From contig SADC01000184.1 in NCBI GenBank assembly GCA_004194705.1, positions 62,001 through 126,000 of the forward strand: DNA of 64,000 nucleotides, read 5' to 3'. The stretch comes from Ditylenchus dipsaci (Eukaryota; Nematoda; Chromadorea; Rhabditida; Anguinidae). This document shows, piece by piece, positions 34,901 to 46,648 of the stretch. The notes beneath the pieces were generated by a model that saw only the letters and a program-made list of their open reading frames with translations, was not told where the DNA came from and searched no databases. Position 1 is the first letter of the stretch. Each line of letters begins with the position of its first letter. The position numbers and the translations under genes were made by a program.

Positions 34901-37621
34901 TGATTTTTCAGTTCAAATCCTGATTTTGATCGCCAAAAATCAGGGATTACCTGATTTTTGGAGATTTTTTTTGAATCAAAATCCTGATTTTTAGAGATTT
35001 TTTTGTTCAAAATCCTGATTTTCCGTTTTTTCATCTGCGAACCCTGATAGGGACGTTTAGCGGTTGGCGGGACAAATGTCCCAAAAACCGCTAAAAGTCA
35101 CACCAAAACGCCAAGCTTTTGAATTTTTTAAATTGATTATTACTTTTGGACGGTCGGGTATTTTTCCTACTGTTTTAGCTCTCTTAATTTTTTCACCGAA
35201 GTTTCTTTTTGAGTCTTTTGATGGGTTTTTCGGTTCTTTTTCAAGGTTTTGGTTACTTGAGTCAATAGTCTTCTAAAAGTGGATGACTATTCCATATCCA
35301 CATATCCATGATTTCCATATCCACAATGTCGACGATGGCTAATCAATCTTTCGCCTTGATATTCTGTGCTTTTACCAATATTTTTTGCGGCACATTTTAA
35401 TTCGTCCTGACACTCCAAAACATGAACACGTTAACAAAGTATGAACACGCCGAACTTTATTCAACTTCAAAGCAATACCAACTTTCAACAATCGGTTAGA
35501 CAACAAATATTTCTGAACTTTTGGTCTATCATTGTTTCTTCGTTCTGCTCACAACATCAAAGTGGCTGTGTTGGTAGCGAATGCTTGAAGTAGGACCTGG
35601 CACCAAGCTGAAACAATAGCATTATAGCAATCAATTATCAAACACATAAAAACATGCATTTTCATAAACAGCAGAGAATTTCAAAAACCTAATTCTTTCA
35701 CCTGGCTGGTAGACAATAAAGTTGCGCTTGTAAAGGCGTGCTGCAAGGATCAATTGCTGCGTGCTTCCCCAGTGCTTTCGCTCGGCAAACAATTCACTCA
35801 GTGTAGTAGCATGATCTCTGATGTAATCGTCAATGTCCTCCTTCGAGCAGATCCAATTAGTCCAACTTTCGGCGCAATTTTTCCAGAAGGTCCATGAGCT
35901 CCTGACGCACCCTTGATTGTTCATTCTCCTCGCCATAGATAAGTAGCGCAATTAATCTTAAAAATTCAATTAGCGCATAAAAACGTGAATTTCAGTCAAA
36001 CCCATAAAAGCAATGACCATTGGGCTTGATTGGAAGAAATTCTGTTGGTTTTTTTGGCGTGCAATACCGTGTTGAGCATATAACGACCGTTTATCTCTTT
36101 TAGTGTTAGAGCAGGACTAGTTTTTGCACTGGAAGTTTGTATAAAATTGCATTGTTCCAAGTCCAAAACTCAAAAAAATACTTGCAGCAGTCGATGCATT
36201 CGAAGATGTTCCTGTGCTTTTGTAAACTCTATAACCGCTACCTCCTTTAACAGCAAGCATTTCATTAGCAAATTCAGTTCGCGGAGGCCTAAAATAAACG
36301 ACCGAAGTAACACACTAAGAAAAGGGTCTAATATTACACGACAAATTCATCATTGAGGTAGAGATCAGCAGTTGCTTCTCTCGGCATATGGCGGTGAATC
36401 GTCTTCAGCACGCATGTCTTGTTGTACTGCTGCTTCAAGAAGTTGATGACATCTTCCTTTGTAACCTTCCCATTTTTGAGTTGCTGAAGATTTTCGATCA
36501 CGTCCGAGTTAGTCCACTTGAAGTCCTTCATCTTAATTAATCCAGATAAAAAAACAAACAGCAGAATGTTCAAATGAAATGAAGCCTCATGAATTTGTAA
36601 GAACCTACCAAATGGCTCAAAAAGAAACTTCGGTGAAAAATTAAGAGAGCTAAAACAGTAGGAAAAATTCCCGACCGTCCAGAAAGTAATAATGAATTAA
36701 AAAATTCAAAAGCTTGGCGTTTTGGTGTGACGTTTAGCGGTTTTTGGGACATTTGTCCCGCCAACCGCTAAACGTCTACGCACCCAAGTAAATAGGTAAA
36801 CGAAAACTCTGAAGAGTTAACTGTACTGGAAGGTTGACTGTACTTCATAAATAACTTTATTGGAAGGTTAACTGTGTGGAGGTACTGGTACCATTTATCA
36901 TTTATTTTTTTTTCTAAAATCAATTAAAAACAGACTGTATCCGCCAGTCATGTTGCCATTAGCCATGTAGGCAGCTCCATTAGCATTGACGTTGGTGTTT
37001 CCTACTCCAGTGGCACTGCCTGACTCTCTGTTCTGAATGTTGGTATTGTTGCCGTCGATGCCGGCATAAGTCAAGCTTGATGTTTTAGTATTGTTACCAG
37101 TGGCATCTACGCTTCCCTGGGATTGCACAGCTGAATTAGTGGGATTGAGTAAGAGAAAATAAAATGGTAGTGAAAAAATTGCTAACTTTTAGTGCCAACA
37201 TTTCCATAAGCGTTGCTGAGTATGCTGGACGTGCCATTGGCAGTGGAGTTGCCTACGGATGTGCCATTCGCGCCAATGATTCCGTCGATGGTTTTATAAA
37301 CGTTGCCAGCACCGGACAAACTCAAATCTCCAGTACCGTTTACAATTCCCCAGAAGAGACGGCTAAAACTGATTTTTTGTACTTGATTGAATACGGTAAC
37401 CTAGAATTAGACACAACTAATTCTGCCCAAATTTTAGGCCAATTTTTTCAAGAAGTTCCCGCATTCTTATATATACTGCTTGGGTAACATCCGTTGAAAA
37501 TATCTTTTGTACAAAATTGACCTTGTCCACCACTTTGTCTTCTAAACCGGAACTCAATTCTTGCTTGTGCCGTCATAGTTAAACCAATTAAAAGAAATAA
37601 TAAAGAAAATATATGTGGCAT
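31942..37621 (-). CDS. Secreted Asn/Gly/Ser/Thr-rich repetitive protein
   Basis: Nine minus-strand exons: 37477-37621, 37187-37362, 36936-37130, 33805-34185, 32962-33153, 32684-32904, 32534-32636, 32289-32377, 31942-32111; roughly 550 residues. Exon 1 encodes a clear signal peptide (MPHIFSLLFLLIGLTMTAQA) and a short Cys-containing segment (CTKDIFNGC). The rest is nearly Cys-free, with irregular short repeats such as GVGNTNVNANGAAYMANGN and GNTSVGTNGNTNGE. Many NxS/T glycosylation sites are present. Alternation of small, hydrophobic and Asn/Gly residues suggests a beta-solenoid or fibrous structure (inference). One missing base in a C-run at 32780-32782 and uncertain phase at the end of exon 1 are the only defects. 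The 2.7 kb intron 3 carries an OTU transposon. No known family was recognised. Confidence 0.8.
33412..33619. mobile_element. PIF/Harbinger-type MITE
   Basis: A 208 bp palindrome with ends ggcccacttacaatgggatg and the inverse of ggcctgcttacaatggga. Both sides carry TAA (33409-33411 and 33620-33622), the 3 bp duplication typical of PIF/Harbinger. Arms are about 70 bp. It lies in an intron of the Asn/Gly-rich gene. Confidence 0.75.
34259..34748. other. G+C-richer stretch with an unassigned reading frame
   Basis: Within intron 3 of the Asn/Gly-rich gene, about 34,380-34,600 is visibly richer in G+C than its surroundings. The minus strand is open for 133 codons (contains CLQPDVVTGVSSPVSGRQG). No homology was recognised and no splice links were found. 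Could be an unrecognised exon, a transposon piece or non-coding. Confidence 0.25.
35050..36774 (-). mobile_element. DNA transposon with ~165 bp inverted repeats, hairpin tips and an OTU gene
   Basis: The two ends (about 35050-35215 and 36610-36774) are inverse copies at about 90% identity. Each begins with gacgtttagcggttggcggg, which with aaaaaccgctaaacgtc forms its own hairpin around gggacaaatgtccc. So the tip of each repeat is a ~48 bp palindrome. The interior encodes an OTU-like protein on the minus strand. No transposase motif was recognised and no target duplication is clear. Confidence 0.75.
35631..36573 (-). CDS. Transposon-encoded OTU-like protein, likely broken
   Basis: An upstream minus-strand frame (36334-36573) contains MKDFKWTNSDVIENLQQLKN, a small helical block. 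A downstream frame (35631-35951) has SKEDIDDYIRDHATTL, then KHWGSTQQLILAARLYKRN and FIVYQPGER. This is the second half of an OTU cysteine-protease fold (eeYi..m, WGg..El.ala, i.Vy). The N-terminal catalytic DGNC block was not found, and the frame shifts near 35880 (VRQELMDLLEKL versus the main frame). OTU domains are known passengers of several eukaryotic transposon groups. Confidence 0.5.
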
Positions 37622-37699
37622 TGCACAAGCCGAGCTAAATTTCACAAGCATGCCCTTCAGTTGTGATCTTTAGACCTAAAAAAACAAACAAATATAAAA

Positions 37700-40350
37700 A
37701 AACAGATCAACTTCAAAAAAGGCAATCGAAGAAGTTAGAAAAAATATTTTTTAAAACTCCTCCTACACACTATCATATACCAGACAGTTTTTGTTATTCA
37801 AGTAAAATAGGATTATCAGGGATATGTAGAAGAGATTACCGCACACATATATATTTGACAGTTTTACTGCCATTCAGGGCTGTTGAAAATGAAAAAATAT
37901 ATGTGTGTCCTCAACAAGCGAAATTCTGTTTTTTGCTTAGCCACCGATATTGATGTTAATTAGAAAAAAACAGGAAAATAGGACCAAGGTGGCATGGAAA
38001 ATGTACTTCTTAGTGACAAACAAATCCTTTTTTCTATGAATTTAAAAATCTTAAGACTTAAGTTGAGGTGTGTGCTCGTCCTCTTCTTAATTGCTATGGT
38101 TTACGTAGAGGAAGTTAGTTTTGAACAATAATAATGAATAGGTTGTATGCGTAATTAAACGAATATTATATGAAAAATTTTTATGAAAGCTAAATTTGAC
38201 TTATTTTCAAGGAAATTCAAACGTAAAACAAAAACATGTACACGATCTTTGCTTGGTCCCCCTGGGGTTTGGACTTTGCCTATCCAGAAGCTACACACTG
38301 AGCAGGACCGAAACCACAAGCGGACTAAGCAAAAATCCTTTTTTTTGACATTACACACCAAAAAAATATTGTCGACGAAAAAACCACAAATATTTGGTAT
38401 TTTTCAAATTTTTTGTCAAAATATCTATTTGCAGTGCTTAAACTTAACAAACACTGGATAAAATAACAATTTCTGCCGAAAAATGAAGAAATTAATGAAA
38501 ATATACTTTATTTATAACTTTTGGTATGAGAACCCTATTTTGTAGCCTTTTTATGAAAAAAATGTTGCGAATGTAGACTGTACTAATTTCTCAGACAATA
38601 AAAAGGTAGTTTGTAGGAAAAAATATTTTTCTCTAAATTTTCTCGGAGTTTCTCTAAATTTTCACAGGCTTGCATTAACTCACGTATTTAATATTTTGGT
38701 GACCTTTTTTGGCAAATTTCATATTGGCAAATTTCATATGCTTCTAATTAGGTGAAGTCAATTATATGTTGCGCCATTCTGTGCTTTCTATTTCCTTCCA
38801 AATGTGCAGCTGGCTGTAAGCCATAAGACCCAAAACTTCCTCTGCTTTTTTGAGAAATATATGCAAAATATTTTATAGGCTCTTTTTTTCTACCAGCTGT
38901 GCTCCAATTTTCATTAGTCCAACGGTCAAATCAGAGTATTACTTTTTGAAAGTCATTCATCAAAGTGTTTGCTCCAAAAATGCTGAAAAGCCGTTGCACA
39001 CTAATCCATTTTTTTCGTTAAATAACGATAAGCTAAGCAATGAGTGGTATATAGCCAAAGCGTCATAATGCATTTACGAACAGGTCACTTTCTCAGACTT
39101 TTTTTTCAACAACTTTTTTCAACTTTTTTTTCAGACTAAATCTAAAGGCGCGGGTCATTTCGGCAAAACTGTTGTCATTCTCAAAAAGGATCAGCAAAAT
39201 CGGAATACTTGCAATATTTTCGATTGGATTAACCAAAGGCAACTGGCAAAAGCATTCAAAATCTGGGATAAAAAAGTGTCAGACCTTGGGCGGGAACGAA
39301 ATTTTAGGTTCACACTAAATTGAGAGTGGACTGTACAGTCAAACGTGGGTTATCCGACAATTCAGTTATCCGGCAACCTCGGTTATCCCGCACCTTAAAT
39401 ATACTTTATTTGGCTAAGATCGGCTTATTCTCTGTCAACTGACACTCCAGTTATCCAGCAACTCGTTTATCCGGCTCCTTGAGGCTGGTCCGGAGAGATA
39501 GCTAAGAGGCTAAGGATTATTTTGACACCCAAACTTGTAAATAAAAATGGATAAAATAGGGTGTGCACACAGTAGTATTCGAATCTGTGACTTATTTGAT
39601 GCGTATATACCGTAATTCCTCTAATAGAGCCCACGGGGGCTCTACTAGAAGCATGCAATTTTTTCAAACTTCAAGTAGTCTAAAACTTCTGTTTTCATTT
39701 ACTGTTTGAGCTGTGTAAAAAGTGCCTGTTAGATTTTTGAAATCCCTCGCAGGCACTTTTTACACAGCTCAAACAGTAAATGAAAACAGAAGTTTCAGAC
39801 CACTTGAAGTTTGAGGGGGGGGGCTCTATCAGAGGAATTACGGTAAAGCCTCCTGTAGTTTTTCAATTCTTTACTAGCTTTATCATTCCAACTTTTTGCA
39901 TTGTGGGCCCGAGATTTTTGATTTAAAGTCGCATACTGGCTATCCAATGTGACCAAACTCCCCAGGCTAGTGAAAAGCTCACCCGGGAAATTAAATTTGC
40001 AAAAATTTGCGAGGTTTCCGTTTGAGTGATTTTATATGTATTCAGTCCCCCCCCTTCAAATGTCTTTTTGTGTTATTTTGTACCTTCTAAAAGTATTGGG
40101 CCCTACCCAACGAAGGAAGGGGGGCTGTCTCACCTTGGTTTTCGTATTGTTTTTTAGAATTTTTTAGGCTTAGGAAAGTGTAGGCCGTCGTATTTCAAAA
40201 CGGACTCAAACATCTTTTAGATTTATGTTAGAGTCCATCTACCATTGGCCAGCCTTGCCTAGGCCTAAAAATAGCAAGAAAATTCAGCAGAGGTAAATAC
40301 TTCTTCGTTGGATAGGACTAAGTATTGTCATTTACTAGTTTTCAAATCTT
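37700..40350. other. No gene recognised; repeat fragments
   Basis: AT-rich sequence. I see the actggataaaat core (38,451), a gcttggtccccc motif (38,250), a half Tigger-like end (acagtcaaacgtgggttatc, 39,338) and a MITE (39,609-39,842). Open frames here lack codon structure or known motifs. Confidence 0.5.
39609..39842. mobile_element. pogo-type MITE, long palindrome
   Basis: Ends taccgtaattcctctaatag and the inverse, next to TA. Inside, ctgttttcatttactgtttg and gtgtaaaaagtgcctg are mirrored almost perfectly around 39,740. Confidence 0.8.
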
Positions 40351-40367
40351 CTCCATTCAGCCAATTG

Positions 40368-41312
40368 ATGCATCGTCTTGGACGAGACGGTCAGAATGCC
40401 TGGGGCATACCATCTAGGAGATGGATTGTGCTAGCAGTAATATTCTACCTATCCAACCAGCTCCAGCCAAAGATGCTGTGATGTTGACCCACCAAATAGA
40501 AATTCGGCTTATGGCCGAAAGATCGAGGCCACCTTTACTTGTGGAGAAGTGAATGGCCAGCCTATTAGCGAGATTTACTGCAGCATTGCTGAAGCTAGTC
40601 CCTATACTTCTCATAACCAATACTTTTTTAGAATGATGAATGGTGAGGGCAAATACAAGGCAATGATGCAAAAGGAGTCTTTCCTCAAAGTAATATTTTT
40701 ATTTTTTGCGTTTTTTAATTTTTGCTATTTCAAAGCTTCTAGGGAGGTCAGAACTTCGACTTTTGCATGGCTAACACCAGCCAAGCTCATCCAGCCTCGA
40801 ACATGGTGGACGGCAGTCCAGCCTGGCACCAAAGACCCCACTATCTAGAGGAATGCAGTACCGAGAGATCAACATTACCATCAACTTGGAGCAGGAGTTT
40901 CATGTGGCTTATGTCTGGATCCAAATGGCTAATAGTCCTAGACCAGGCACTTGGATATTAGAGCACACTGTAGACTATGGAAAAACATATCAGCCATGGC
41001 AGTACTTAGCATCTTCACCTGCTGAATGCTCTAGGATTGGGCATTTTGATCAAGTTCATTATTCAAAAATTGCTGTTTAGTTGTTTGAATCGCGTCACTG
41101 ATTCTAATCACCGAGGATGATTCAGTGATTTGCACCAGCGAGTTTTCCAGCATTCAGCCGATGGACAACGGAGAGGTAAAAAACTTAATATCTTTTATGA
41201 CTAACAATCATGCGAGAGCAAATTATTCTTTCAGATCATACTAAACCTGTTGGAGAATAGGCCCGGCAAGAATAACTTTGGTGCCTCCAAAAAATTGCAG
41301 AGTTTTGCAAAA
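40368..41312 (+). pseudogene. Laminin alpha-type N-terminal (LN) domain fragment
   Basis: LN domains drive laminin polymerisation in basement membrane. An ATG (40368) precedes a signal-peptide-like WIVLAVIFYL. Then follow LN landmarks in order: [99 protein letters not shown] and ILNLLENRPGK. Introns at 40690-40740 and 41176-41235 have normal ends. The frame breaks near 40450, in a C-run at 40836-40839 and near 41,085-41,120. A splice donor follows SFAK at 41313, but no further laminin exon is seen before the PTR gene starts at 46649. Either a truncated duplicate, or a laminin gene cut off by assembly. Confidence 0.75.
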
Positions 41313-41619
41313 GTAGGCACTTCAGCAGTTTTTTAAGTGTATCCTACAATAAATATTATGTGTACCCTAAAAGTATTTTTTTGCATCATGAATATATCAA
41401 AATTTTAGTTTTCGTTTTTTGGCAGCTTTCCATTTCGATTTACGATTTTCAAAAAAATTGGCCGAAAATTAATTTGGGTGGGCCTCATTACAGAAAATAC
41501 AGTATTATGTCAGTACTCCCCACCTCAAGCAAAAGTTGTTTAGTTAATGCCAATTTTCTTCTTGTTCCTTTATTCTTGTTCTTGTTCCTTTATTGTTTTT
41601 AAATGTATAAATTTGTGGG

Positions 41620-42405
41620 TACTATTGGACTTTGGTAGTCCAATGGCAATTTAAGAGTCCGAAAATATTTTACTAGTCCATCCTGCACTTTAGTAGTCCA
41701 GCCTGCACTTTAGGAGTCCGATGCATTTTAGAAGTCCAATAAAATTTGCTGGTCTAATTATAGTTTAAATTTTTTTCGATAGTCAAATGTCATTTTACAT
41801 TTTTAAGTGTACAATAGTCTTTCAAAATGTTTTATTTATCAACAAAAACACAGTTACGTTGACTATTCAAAAAATAAAAAACCAACTTTTAAAATATAAA
41901 AGCTTTGAACACAGTTTTGAATACTGGGGCCTACCGCATAAATAAGCTCTGGTAAGCATATTTTTATGCATCCAGAGTCCCTTTCGAGTGATTTGTGTCT
42001 CAGGTATGTGCGTGTGCGCATCTCAACTCCAAGCCCCCGTCGCCCCCGTAAGGGGGCGACGGGGGCTTGAGAGTTAGAGATGCGCGCACTCACTTACCTT
42101 AGACATGATTCCGAACAAGACTCTTGATCAAAAAATGCATATAGAGCCTCTTTTTGCCACGGTCCATGTTGAAAAACATGGTGAAACAGCTAAAAAATAA
42201 CAAAAAAAGTGGCCCCCTATTATTCCCTTCCCCTCCCAATACAGCCCTTATTCCCTTTTTAGATACTTTTAACCTAAATTTTTTGGACTACTCAAATATT
42301 TTTGGACTACTGAAATATTTTGGACTACCCAAATATTTTTGGACTATTAAATTCCCATTGGACTATTAAAATTCCATTGGACTACTAAAGTGCAATTAAC
42401 CCAAT
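41620..42405. repeat. Fold-back element with tagtccaat arrays and a G+C hairpin core
   Basis: Left arm repeats tagtccaa-type units every 15-30 bases; the right arm has the inverse ttggactac units. The core (42,030-42,065) is a hairpin aagcccccgtcgcccccgta and its inverse, flanked by gagatgcgcgcactcactta, like the core at 24,540. Confidence 0.75.
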
Positions 42406-42649
42406 TTGTGCTCCGAGCTCAGATACATATTCAGAAATTTTATTGAAACTTATTTAGTCCGGGGCGCATTTTGTAATGTCTCGTAAATCATTTTAAACGT
42501 ATTATAACTTTTTATTATAAGTTAAAATTTTTCTCGCACAAAAATTCGATTTTTCAAAGAAAAAATACGACTTTGAGAAAAATGCGATGGTCAGATTTCG
42601 GTCACAATTTTTGAAAAGATATTATTTTTCCTATGTATAACAGTGTCAG

Positions 42650-43200
42650 AAAGCCACATTTTTATCGATTTCAGAGCATGACAGTTACTAACAAGGAACC
42701 ACGCAAGCTGTTATTTTTATGTGATTTTAAGACCTATATAAAAATGTTCGCCATGGTCGGTTTAGTATGTAAAATTTTAATATTGTCATTGGAGAACGAG
42801 AAAAGTGATGAGGACAGGCAGTTAGAAAGTATTTTCTTTCTGATTCGTACATTCTTTCAGTATAAATAAATTGAAATTCAAACTGCTGCAATTTCAGACA
42901 CCCACTTATGGACTATTTACACCAGCTTACGCCTACAATGTAATTAATATAGAAAAAAAACTATCGCAAAGTAAAAAAATCTCTGCAACGAGACTTAAAC
43001 TTGTTGGATACTTTCGCTTAAAATTTTTTAAAAACAACAGGGGGAGTAAATACGTTTTTGCACTTTCTAGATGCATATCCTCATAATTTTTTTCGCTGTC
43101 TGCCGACAATATTGGAATTTCACACACTAGATCCACCATGGCGAACATTTTTTATGTAGGTCTTGAAATCACATTGGAAAGACAGCTTGGGTGGTTCCCT
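42650..43200. pseudogene. Two related exon-like blocks in inverted orientation
   Basis: Plus strand (about 42690-42860) reads LFLCDFKTYIKMFAMVGLVC. Minus strand (about 43200-43030) reads LSFQCDFKTYIK and, one base shifted, MFAMVDLVCEIPILSADSEK. The two DNA arms differ mostly at third codon positions (gattttaagacctat against gatttcaagacctac), as expected of protein-coding copies. Bounded by the inverted repeat aaacttatttagtccg (42,448 and inverse near 43,900). Function unknown. Confidence 0.45.
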
Positions 43201-43227
43201 TGTAAGAAGACTTTTAAAAATGATATA

Positions 43228-43862
43228 CAGTCAACTCTCGATTTAACGAACCCTCGATTTAACGAAACTCTTTATTTAACGGACATTTTTGAACGCCTAC
43301 CGTATTCTCTCTAATAGGCCGACACCCTCTAATAAACCGACACCCCCTACTTTGAGGGACCGTATCTCAGTCCGAAGAAAAAAAAATTACATCGCTGTTT
43401 ATTGCCTTTTCTTAGTTCCCACGAGCTCTATCGATTCCGCTTTTTCGATTTTGGATTTTCACCCGAAAATGTCGAGTTCGACCCAAAATTTTCACGATTT
43501 TTGAAGGGTTGAAAAATAAACCGACATGTCGGCCTATTAGAGAGAATACGGTATTTGGCCAGCGATTAAATAAAATGACCAAAATTACTCTTGATTTAAC
43601 GAACTCTCGATTCAACGAACATTTCTGCCGGTCCTCAGGTGCCACTTTCAGGTCGATGGATAGAGTAAGGATTAAGAGTTACTCGTGATCTATTGATCGT
43701 GTTTCAGACACGACGAGTAGGATCAAAGATCAAGAGTAAGTCTTGATCTATCGATCCGGTTTCAGGTGGACGAGTAGGATCACGAGTAACGCTTGATCCT
43801 CACTCTATCCACCGACCTGAAAGTGGACCCAGGGATTCTTCAAGTCGAGAGTTGACTGTACC
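43228..43862. mobile_element. Tigger/pogo-like element with a nested MITE
   Basis: Ends acagtcaactctcgatttaa and the inverse gtcgagagttgactgt, the widespread CAGTC..CTCGATTTAACGA type of Tc1/mariner-pogo ends. Internal taacgaac repeats occur. A pogo-type MITE with accgtattctctctaatagg ends (43,299-43,552) is inserted inside. Confidence 0.75.
43299..43552. mobile_element. Nested pogo-type MITE
   Basis: Inverted ends accgtattctctctaatagg, next to TA. Internal block ttcccacgagctct is shared with the MITEs at 4,641 and 51,949. Confidence 0.75.
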
Positions 43863-43869
43863 GAAAATT

Positions 43870-45090
43870 ATAAAATGCGCATCACACCCCGCAAACCGGA
43901 CTAAATAAGTTCCATTTTATTATATGTAAAGGGATTTAGTGGTGGTTGTAATTTGGTGCTAATATGCCTTGAAAAAAAATTCCGCCATTTTCATGCTGAC
44001 TTGCTCTTATTTTTCTCGATATTTGGTGAATAAAAAACTTTCGAAGCACAAAACACAATATTCAAAGACTCAATTTTATAAGTTTAACTCAAATAAGCTT
44101 CTTTGTGATAAGAAACAATTTGGTGCACTTGGCGTCTGGGGTGATTGCTTCTACTAAAATTATTGGTAAAACATATAGTTCGAGGCATGAGAGTCTTATC
44201 AGCCTGCCCAGCTGTCAATAATATATGACTTCAAATTGACCAGCACATCAACCATTTATTGCTGCAAAGAAGCAGCAAAAAGAACACTCGGACAGATAAT
44301 TATCAAGCAGACACAAGCGAAAATTGACAAGCAGTGTACAAAAGTTAAGAAATCATAATTCTGTGAAAAAGACTTTTATTTTATAGGTGGAAGGAGATCT
44401 TTGAAGTGCCTAAAATATATTTTTGCTGATGGTTAAGGTTTTGGAAAACTTTTCGCGTAATTTTCTGAAAAAAATTTACAAAGTCCTGTGTGATTTAATT
44501 TTTGTTGAAAACTGTACGGAAAACTTTTGAATTCCTTTCTGCCCGCACAGAAAAGCAGCCCTGAATATGACCTAACGCAGAATGATTGCTACAGTCGAAC
44601 CTGGGTTATACGCCGAATTAGATTTTAGAAAGTCAGAAAATCTTTTTGAAAATCCAGGTTTTAGAACTAAAATCAGATTTTTGAGAATTTTTGGTGATTG
44701 AAATCAACCAAACCTTTTAAAAAATCAGATTTGGGGACTAAAAATCAGATTTTGAATAACTCCTAGTAACTGAAATCATCCTTTTTCTGCTTAATCAACC
44801 CAAATGGCAGCCCTGGTTATACGCCACCCCAGCGACCGACTTTAGGGTGGGTATAACCCAAGTGGCGATTAACTGCGGTGTCAGTACTGAGAACAAGCCA
44901 ACCTTAGCCAAATCAATTTTAGTTGCAAAACCGAAGATCGCATTTAAATGAGGTATTCGAGTGGTCCCTCTATAAGACCATTCCAAAAAGATCGTTCCCA
45001 TTCAGGTTTCGACACTCACCATCCAACCTCCCCCCCATCCCCTTGATTTTAGAGCTTGGAGAAATTATTCCATCAGTAAGCAGTCGATTG
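43870..45090. other. No gene recognised
   Basis: AT-rich, with a half Tigger-like repeat (acagtcgaacctgggttata at 44,592; its inverse-like partner gggt..ataacccaagtgg near 44,855). Open frames are short and without recognisable motifs. Confidence 0.4.
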
Positions 45091-45094
45091 CACA

Positions 45095-45365
45095 CAACCC
45101 GACACCCCCTCGAGTTCGTCCCCACCTAGGGTTCGATACTTTTTCACCCCAATTATTTGAAAATAGGGTGTCGGGCTATCCGAATTTCAGTTTTTAAGTG
45201 TCAAACTTTAAAGATTTTTTAAAAACCACCGGCCAAATCGGAATCCTTACGATATTTGGCACCAGACTGTCGAAGGACATATTTTAAAGCCTTTAAAAAT
45301 TAGGGTGAAAAAGTGTCGGACCCTAGGTGGGGACGAACTCGAGTGGTGCCGACTGTGGTCGGAAA
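45095..45365. mobile_element. Palindromic MITE (cgacaccccctcgagttcgt ends)
   Basis: Left end cgacaccccctcgagttcgt followed by cccacctagg; right end the inverse cctaggtggggacgaactcg then agtggtgccgactgt. Related fragments lie near 26,420, 27,722, 39,290, 47,940 and 60,593. Confidence 0.65.
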
Positions 45366-45369
45366 AAAG

Positions 45370-46215
45370 GATTTTGATTTTACCATTTTCAAATGAAAAG
45401 AAAACAGTTTTGCAAATAAGACCTGCAATTCCCGCATTAACGTTTAGATTTTCTGTAAATAAGGTGGCACTATAGCCGAAACCCCGGTATTGTTGGCAAA
45501 AGTGTTTTCATTTTTAGAAACCTTTGGTAAACCTCAAAATCCATACGATTTCTTACAGAGTAATTTCAGTATAGTATGCGCATAAAATTATTATTTGCTT
45601 TGGAAATTTCACAAAACATATTTAGAGAAGCTTGCATTACTTATATTTTTATTTTTCATTTGTATATTTGGCATGCATTTCCTTAAAATTTATAACACAA
45701 AAGATGTTTTGTCATTGTTCCTTTTATTTATTCAAGAAACGTACAAAAAGAAAAAGCAGAAATAGCCGAAATTGATTTTCTGCCGCTGTATTAATTTAGC
45801 ATTCGTGTGATAAAAGAAATAGGTATTATTTTCTATTCTGTTTCACAGTCAACTTTCTTTTTTTGTGTTTCTCGATCAATTTTGTAAATTTTCTAACTTT
45901 TTGCGGAGGCACCTATACTGGATTCAAAATTTTTTGCATCAGGTCGGTGCCGTTTCACTTTCTTAAGTTTCTAAAAAATCTACCCGAACCCTGAACTACG
46001 AAAGTCTTTTTGCCGATGTTTTTCCCATTTTACTTAGCTTTTCGAACTAGTTTTCAATTACACCTAGGTTTCAGGTCATTTTTTATCATAATATTTAATT
46101 ATTATGATGTTCAGTATACCAATTCAACTTTTAATTGTGAATTTTGTCTGGCATCGCAGCGTCAAGTTGTCAACAAAATGTCAAAAAAAAATCTAGAACG
46201 AAATTTAAAAAATAC
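45370..46215. other. No gene recognised
   Basis: AT-rich sequence between repeats and the SINE dimer upstream of the PTR gene. An open frame at 46,010-46,357 runs into the SINE and is not supported. Confidence 0.4.
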
Positions 46216-46445
46216 GAAATTCAGAGGTTTCAAAAAGTGGCCACGGTGGCGAGTTTCTGTTTTTAGCCTAAAACCGTGCCGCAGGTTCAATCCACGTGGT
46301 GACGCGCTATTTATTGTGGCTTGTTTGACCAGTTCTAGGGGTAATTTGGGTTGCTGATTCCGAATCTGGCCTTTAAAAAGTCGTGTTACCAAACAAGCCA
46401 AAATAAATAGCGCTACACCACCTGGGTGGAAAAGCTCAAGTGCAC
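46215..46445. repeat. Inverted dimer of the tRNA-derived SINE
   Basis: Contains gccgcaggttcaatcca (B-box-like) and cgctatttattgtggcttgt, then the inverse tail acaagccaaaataaatagcg. Same family as 18,125-18,390. It lies about 200 bases upstream of the PTR start codon. Confidence 0.6.
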
Positions 46446-46648
46446 CCTCCCCCCCTCCCCCTCTAAGTAAGGCAAAATAAAACTCCTTGCAATTTTTTTT
46501 CGACTGTAGAGTAAATGGCAGGATATTTTAAACTGAGAGCTGACTGTAACCTAAAAATATTGAATTTCAGCAGTCTGTAATACACCAGAACTTAACCTTT
46601 GTTCATGTTATTAGTATTGAACTGAATTGTCAATTGCTGGGTGTCAAG

